From Azoarcus sp. KH32C (GTDB lineage Bacteria > Pseudomonadota > Gammaproteobacteria > Burkholderiales > Rhodocyclaceae), in NCBI RefSeq assembly GCF_000349945.1, contig NC_020516.1, positions 248,001 through 312,000 on the forward strand: 64,000 nucleotides of DNA, in the 5' to 3' direction. Positions 59,464-64,000 of the stretch are shown piece by piece. The stretch's first letter is position 1; each line of letters begins with the position of its first letter. The translations under genes were made by a program, and so were the position numbers. Below the pieces are notes generated by a model that was given only the letters and a program-made list of their open reading frames with translations, was not told where the DNA came from and searched no databases.

Positions 59464-59629
59464 TGATATCCCCGACGGAGAAATGATTCAAGAGTGATGA
59501 CTGTTTCGGGCGTGAAGATGCATCCAGAACGCAATGTTATCAGCTGGAATCGCGCCAGTTCGTCTGAATGTGCACTTTGCGTATGCTTTATGGAAATCAA
59601 GGCTTTCCCGCTGCTGACTTGGGGCGGCT

Positions 59630-59887
59630 TCAGCGTCCCCGCCAGCCCCATTCGCGCGCCGGGACGCGCAGCGTCACCGGTTCGCCGGAGTCGGTATCGG
59701 CGAAGAGTTCGAGTTCGCCCGAGTCGAGGATGCGCGCCCGCGTGGCGACGACTTCGTGCACCTTCCATGGCGAGCTGGGTCGTTTGGTGAGGTGCAGGCG
59801 CGGGTAGTTCACGCGCAGGATGTCGGCCCAGACGTCATCGACGTCGGCGGCGTACTTGACGAGGTTCAGTTCGATTTCGCGGACCAT
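59630..59887 (-). CDS. Small conserved-looking protein of unknown function
   Basis: 85 residues if started at 59887 (MVREIELNLVKYAADVDDVWADILRVNYPRL); other ATGs at 59893 and 59914 are possible. GGGAA five bases upstream favours 59887. The sequence is well mixed, soluble, with a WADILRVNYP segment and a strand-rich C-terminal half (ELELFADTDSGEPVTLRVP), unlike a shadow frame. It follows the SdiA-regulated-type gene by 69 bp in the same direction. I do not recognise a family. Confidence 0.55.
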   Translation of the reverse strand: MVREIELNLVKYAADVDDVWADILRVNYPRLHLTKRPSSPWKVHEVVATRARILDSGELELFADTDSGEPVTLRVPAREWGWRGR

Positions 59888-59956
59888 GCCCATTCCCGAT
59901 GTGTTCCGGTGCATGCTACTGGGCTTGCGGGCGCTGCGCCACCGCCCGCGCCGGGC

Positions 59957-60886
59957 TCAGTCGGGCTCGAAGGCGTAGAAGCGGTTGGCGGTGCTCGCGA
60001 CGTAGAGATTGCGCTCGTCGTCCATGCTCATTGCAACGGCTTGAGGAATGGTCTCGTGCAGCCCGGCGAAGCCGGCGGCGAGCGGTTGATAGGCGACGAA
60101 GCGCCCCTGGTCGTCGAGTTCGAGGATCAGGCGTGACGCGTTGCTGAGCAGCAGGACGTGGCCGGTGCGGGCGTCGTACTTCACGGCCGCGAAGTCGCGC
60201 GCGACGAACTTGTCGCCGATCCACGCGGCGCGGTCGATGAGCTGCACCTCGGCACGGCCTTCGAGACCGGCACGCAGGCCGCGGACTTCGTAAAGATGGC
60301 TCGGCGCATGGCCCTGCACGACGAACAGGCGGTCGCCGGCGCGGTCGTAACCGATGCCTTCGACGGCCTGGTCGCTGTTCGGAAGTTCGAGTCGCAGCGC
60401 CTGCCGGCCGTGGCGGCGGAGGATTTCGTCCGGGGCCTGCGGCGCGGGCATCACCACCAGGGTGTGGCGGCCCTTTTCGACGAGCAACAGGCGATCGTCG
60501 CCGAGCGAGGCGATGCCGGAGACGCCGTCGAAACCGTCGAGCGGATGGCGCGAGAGCACTTGGCCGTCGGTGTTCAGCGCCAGCAATTCCGCGGGCGCAT
60601 CGGCGACGGCCCAGAGCCGGCCATGACCGGCGTCCGAGGCGAGCCCGGAGAGCTGGCCGGCGAGGCCGTCGAGCGATCGCGCTTCGACGCGTACGCGATA
60701 ATCGGGCAGCGAGGGTTGCGCACGCTGGGCGCTTTTCGGCTGCATCGCACTGATCGCATAGGCGAACGCGCGATCGACCATGCGTCCTACATAGCCTGGC
60801 GCCGCGAGTACGAGCGCGACGGCAAGCAGGATTCCAGCCCACCAGCCGGGGCGGGGGAATGAGAGAATTCGGGAAGCCGGAGTCAT
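59957..60886 (-). CDS. SdiA-regulated-type (YjiK-like) membrane-anchored beta-propeller protein
   Basis: 309 residues from the ATG at 60886, AAGGGCAG upstream. One N-terminal membrane helix (WWAGILLAVALVLAAPGYVG), then a periplasmic propeller-like domain: LDGLAGQLSGLASDAGHGRLWAVADAPAELLALN, GVSGIASLGDDRLLLVEKGRHTLVVM, AVEGIGYDRAGDRLFVVQG, ISMD-type blade MSMDDERNLYVASTANRFYAF. The pattern of repeated G-(L/I)-A/G-x-D blades with acidic turns matches the SdiA-regulated domain. Function in the family is poorly known. No link to neighbouring genes is evident except possible co-transcription of the 85-residue gene. Confidence 0.75.
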   Translation of the reverse strand: MTPASRILSFPRPGWWAGILLAVALVLAAPGYVGRMVDRAFAYAISAMQPKSAQRAQPSLPDYRVRVEARSLDGLAGQLSGLASDAGHGRLWAVADAPAELLALNTDGQVLSRHPLDGFDGVSGIASLGDDRLLLVEKGRHTLVVMPAPQAPDEILRRHGRQALRLELPNSDQAVEGIGYDRAGDRLFVVQGHAPSHLYEVRGLRAGLEGRAEVQLIDRAAWIGDKFVARDFAAVKYDARTGHVLLLSNASRLILELDDQGRFVAYQPLAAGFAGLHETIPQAVAMSMDDERNLYVASTANRFYAFEPD

Positions 60887-61120
60887 CGTTCTGCCCTTGT
60901 GCGTCGTGACATACGTGATCGGTACTATCGCAGCGCAATGTTTCAATTACTTGTCGACAACGGAAATTCAGCGACGATCACCGAAAATGCCTACGCGACA
61001 TGAATTGTCGTGGCGCGGTACTAGGGTATGGGCTGCGAAAGGGCAAGTGAAAGCGATTGTGAGCAGGAGGCGGATTTGATCGGGGCGGATGGACGGGAGG
61101 GGGGACTGAACGGCGGGTTG

Positions 61121-64000
61121 ATGGTGATCCACGGCAACCATCCGGAGGCGCTGCGCGACGTGCTGGTCGCATGGATGAAGCGCCATCCGCTGGCGCCGCT
61201 CGAGAACGAGCTGATCCTCGTGCAGAGCAACGGCATCGCGCAGTGGCTGAAGATGGCGCTCGCATCCGACGAATCGCTGGGGGGCTGCGGCATCGCCGCG
61301 GCGTTGGAGGCCTTCCTGCCGTCGCGCTTCGTGTGGCAGGCCTACCGCGCCGTGCTGGGCATGGAGGCCGTGCCCGAGGTCTCGCCCTTCGACAAGCCGC
61401 TGCTCGTCTGGCGGCTGATGCGCCTGCTGCCGCAGCTCCTGATCCGCGACGAATTTGCGCCGCTCGCGCGCTTCCTGGCCGACGACGAGGACCTCAGGAA
61501 GCGTCACCAGCTCGCCGAGCGCCTCGCCGATCTCTTCGACCAGTATCAGATGTACCGCGCCGATTGGCTCGCGGCCTGGGCCGAGGGGGACGACGTCGTG
61601 CTGACCGCGCGTGGCGGGCGCGAGGCCTTGCCCGCGGCCCAGCGCTGGCAGCCGGCGCTGTGGCGCGCGCTGCTCGACGACGTGGGTCCGGCGCTCGCGG
61701 GCAGCGGCCGTGCGGCCGTGCACACGCGCTTTCTCGTGGCGGTCGCGCGGATGCTGGACGCGCCACGCCCGCCCGCGCTGCCGCGCCGCGTGATGGTCTT
61801 CGGCATCTCGTCGCTGCCCGCGCAGACCCTCGAAGTGCTCGCGGCGATCGCGCAGTGGAGCCAGGTGCTGTTGTGCGTGCATAACCCCTGCGAGCACTAT
61901 TGGGCCGACATCATCGCGGACAAGGACCTCTTGCGCGCGAACAGGTCGCGGCAAGCGCGCCGCGCCGGCATGCCGGAGGTGCTGGCGGAGGAGGCGCTGC
62001 ACCTGCACGCGCATCCGCTGCTTGCAGCCTGGGGCAAGCAGGGGCGGGACTTCATCGGCCTGCTCGACGAGCACGATGCGGGCGAAGCGCGCGAGCGCTA
62101 TGCGCGCGATTTCGCCGCAATGAGCCAACGCATCGACCTTTTCGAGTCGCACGGTGAGGACTGTCTGCTGCACCAGCTGCAGGACGACCTCCGCGACCTG
62201 CGCCCCCTCGCCGAGACGCGTGCGCGCTGGCCGGCGGTCGATCCCGCGTCCGACCCGTCGATCCGCTTCCACGTCGCGCACGGCCCGCAGCGCGAGGTCG
62301 AGATCCTGCACGACCAGCTGCTCGCGGCCTTCAACGCCGACGCCACGCTACGCCCGCGCGACGTCATCGTGATGGTCCCCGACATCGACGCCTACGCGCC
62401 GCACATCCAGGCGGTGTTCGGCCTGCTCGACGTGGACGATCCGCGTTTCATCCCCTTCACGGTTGCCGACCAGGGCCTGCGCCACCACGATCCGCTGCTC
62501 AACGCGGTCGAGAAGCTCCTCGGCCTGCCGCAGTCGCGCGTCGCGGTGAGCGACGTGCTCGATCTCCTCGAAGTGCCGGCGCTGCGTGCGCGCTTCGGCC
62601 TCACTGAGGACGATCTGCCGCTGCTGCACCGCTGGGTGCGCGGCGCGAACATCCGCTGGGGCCTGCATGCCGAGCAGCGCGCGAGCCTCGGCTTGCCGGA
62701 AGGCGTCGAGCAGAATTCCTGGCTCTTCGGCCTGCGCCGCATGCTGTTGGGCTACGCGACGGGGGCGGCGGGTGACGCAAATGAGGCCTGGCAGGGCATC
62801 GAGCCCTATGACGAGATCGGCGGCCTCGACGCGGGCCTCGTCGGGCCGCTCGCGGCGCTGCTCGAGCGGCTCGATGCGAGCTGGCGGGCGCTGCGCGGCA
62901 CGGCGACGGTCGAGGACTGGTGCCTGCGCCTGCGCGGGCTGCTCGCCGACTTCTTCGACCCGGCCGAACCCGGCGGCGCCTTCACGCTGCAGCGCCTCGA
63001 AGCCGCGCTGCAGGCCTGGCAGGATGCCTGCGCGGCGGCCGAGCTTGCCGAAGCGCTGCCCTTGTCCGTCGTGCGCGAACACTGGCTCGCGCAGATGGAC
63101 GAGTCGGGCCTTTCGCAGCGCTTCTTCGCCGGCGCCGTGACCTTCGCGACGCTGATGCCAATGCGCGCGATCCCCTTCCGCCATGTGTGCCTGCTGGGCA
63201 TGAACGATGGCGACTACCCGCGCACGCGCGTGCCGATGGACTTCGACCTGATGGGGCGCGACTACCGCCCCGGCGACCGCTCGCGCCGCGAGGACGACCG
63301 CTACCTCTTCCTAGAAGCGCTGCTCTCCGCGCGCGAACGCCTGCATGTCAGCTGGGTCGGACGCAGCATCCACGACAATACCGAGCGCCCGCCCTCGGTG
63401 CTGGTCGGCCAGCTGCGCGACCATCTCGCGGCGGGCTGGCGGCTTGCCGGCGACGACGTCGATGATTCCGGCGAGGCCTTGCTCGACGCGATCACCGTCG
63501 AACACCGCCTGCAGCCCTTCAGCCGCGACTATTTCGCCCCCGAAGGGAGCCGTTCGCCGCTCTTCACCTACGCGCGTGAATGGCGCGACAGTCTCGCCGC
63601 GGATGACGACGAAGCGGGCAGCGCGCCCTTGCCGCCATTCGAGGTCGAGGAGGCGCTGACGCTGCGCGCGCTCGCCGACTTCCTCAAGGAACCGGCGAAG
63701 ACCTTCCTGCGCGTGCGCCTCGGCGTCTATTTCGAGATGCCCGACCCGGCGAGCGAGGACCAGGAGCCCTTCGCGCTCGATGCCCTGCAGAACTGGCAGC
63801 TGCAGAACGAGCTGATCGGCATCCAGCTCGAGGCCTTGTCGCGCGGCGAATCGCGCGAAGCCGCACTCGACGCGGCGCTCGCCCGCATCGCCCGGCGCGG
63901 CGAGCTCGCCGCCGGCCACTTCGCGACCCGCATGCAGCAGGCGCTCGCCGAGCCGATGGACGATCTCTTCGAACGCCATGCGAAGGCGCTCGCCGACTGG
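61121..64000 (+). CDS. recC: Exonuclease V (RecBCD) gamma subunit RecC, 3' partial
   Basis: 960 residues visible before the right edge; E. coli RecC has 1122. The reading frame MVIHGNHPEALRDVLVAWMKRHPLAPLENELILVQSNGIAQWLKMAL aligns with the RecC opening; further family segments are LADLFDQYQMYRADWLAAW, MVFGISSLPAQTLEVLAAI, VIVMVPDIDAYAPHIQAVFG, MPMRAIPFRHVCLLGMNDGDYPR and GDRSRREDDRYLFLEALLSARERLHVSW. Start codon uncertain: ATG 61121 or in-frame TTGs at 61118 or 61076. RecC recognises Chi and splits duplex DNA ahead of RecB and RecD, whose genes would be expected just past the edge. The 234 bp upstream hold no gene. Confidence 0.92.
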   Translation, partial: MVIHGNHPEALRDVLVAWMKRHPLAPLENELILVQSNGIAQWLKMALASDESLGGCGIAAALEAFLPSRFVWQAYRAVLGMEAVPEVSPFDKPLLVWRLMRLLPQLLIRDEFAPLARFLADDEDLRKRHQLAERLADLFDQYQMYRADWLAAWAEGDDVVLTARGGREALPAAQRWQPALWRALLDDVGPALAGSGRAAVHTRFLVAVARMLDAPRPPALPRRVMVFGISSLPAQTLEVLAAIAQWSQVLLCVHNPCEHYWADIIADKDLLRANRSRQARRAGMPEVLAEEALHLHAHPLLAAWGKQGRDFIGLLDEHDAGEARERYARDFAAMSQRIDLFESHGEDCLLHQLQDDLRDLRPLAETRARWPAVDPASDPSIRFHVAHGPQREVEILHDQLLAAFNADATLRPRDVIVMVPDIDAYAPHIQAVFGLLDVDDPRFIPFTVADQGLRHHDPLLNAVEKLLGLPQSRVAVSDVLDLLEVPALRARFGLTEDDLPLLHRWVRGANIRWGLHAEQRASLGLPEGVEQNSWLFGLRRMLLGYATGAAGDANEAWQGIEPYDEIGGLDAGLVGPLAALLERLDASWRALRGTATVEDWCLRLRGLLADFFDPAEPGGAFTLQRLEAALQAWQDACAAAELAEALPLSVVREHWLAQMDESGLSQRFFAGAVTFATLMPMRAIPFRHVCLLGMNDGDYPRTRVPMDFDLMGRDYRPGDRSRREDDRYLFLEALLSARERLHVSWVGRSIHDNTERPPSVLVGQLRDHLAAGWRLAGDDVDDSGEALLDAITVEHRLQPFSRDYFAPEGSRSPLFTYAREWRDSLAADDDEAGSAPLPPFEVEEALTLRALADFLKEPAKTFLRVRLGVYFEMPDPASEDQEPFALDALQNWQLQNELIGIQLEALSRGESREAALDAALARIARRGELAAGHFATRMQQALAEPMDDLFERHAKALADW

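Noticed and set aside
59916..60938. Arg-rich minus-strand frame of 340 codons
   Set aside because: It overlaps the SdiA-regulated-type gene, whose frame has a membrane helix, ordered blades and a ribosome binding site; the other frame has none.
60968..63979. Minus-strand frames opposite recC
   Set aside because: RecC homology on the plus strand is continuous from 61121 to the edge, so these are shadows.

Overview
This is a GC-rich bacterial chromosome segment with closely packed genes. The gene complement (RecC, TrmA, Epd, NhaR, a Tim44-domain protein, a potFGHI-type transporter, a kps-type capsule locus) suggests a betaproteobacterium, most likely a Rhodocyclales member such as Azoarcus, Aromatoleum or Thauera. 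That assignment rests on protein resemblance recalled from memory, not on a search.

Region 1 (1-8.4 kb) looks like a self-contained secreted fibre or functional-amyloid locus. It has a sigma-54 activator (cut by the left edge) and an outer-membrane beta-barrel with an N-terminal coiled coil. Convergent to these is a minus-strand operon of two large Gly/Asn/Ser/Thr/Ala-rich repeat proteins, a small secreted protein, a periplasmic C39 peptidase and another secreted protein that carries a double-glycine site. A canonical -24/-12 promoter lies just upstream of the operon. The set resembles the Pseudomonas Fap system in parts (FapD-like peptidase, FapF-like porin), but its putative subunits are very different. 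It is my main candidate for an under-described system.

Region 2 (8.4-13.1 kb) is ordinary housekeeping: trmA, a small membrane protein, epd, a Tim44-domain protein and an nhaR-like regulator.

Region 3 (13.1-49.9 kb) is one long minus-strand capsule/surface-polysaccharide locus of the ABC-transporter type. In transcription order it holds a type I PKS, an alpha-oxoamine synthase, ManC, KpsE, KpsM, KpsT, a glycosyltransferase, a giant coiled-coil FkbM methyltransferase, a perosamine acetyltransferase and synthase, three glycosyltransferases, a glycoside hydrolase, a sulfotransferase/Wzt_C fusion, Gmd, a Gmd paralogue, a CtrA/KpsD-type exporter, a glycosyltransferase, half-size KpsC, KpsS, an SDR and an LTA-synthase-like sulfatase. 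The genes predict a polymer containing N-acetyl-perosamine made from GDP-mannose. They also predict a dedicated lipid made by an rkp-like PKS/oxoamine synthase/SDR set, and possible chain-end modification by methylation or sulfation. The middle of the locus is visibly less GC-rich than its ends.

Region 4 (50.1-56.1 kb) carries a spermidine/putrescine-type ABC importer (potFGHI) and an MsbA-like ABC exporter. Region 5 (56.1-59.5 kb) has two paralogous RTX proteins sharing a 237-bp identical block. Region 6 (59.6-64 kb) has a small unknown protein, an SdiA-regulated-type beta-propeller protein and the start of recC, which runs off the right edge. I saw no tRNA, rRNA, CRISPR array or insertion sequence.
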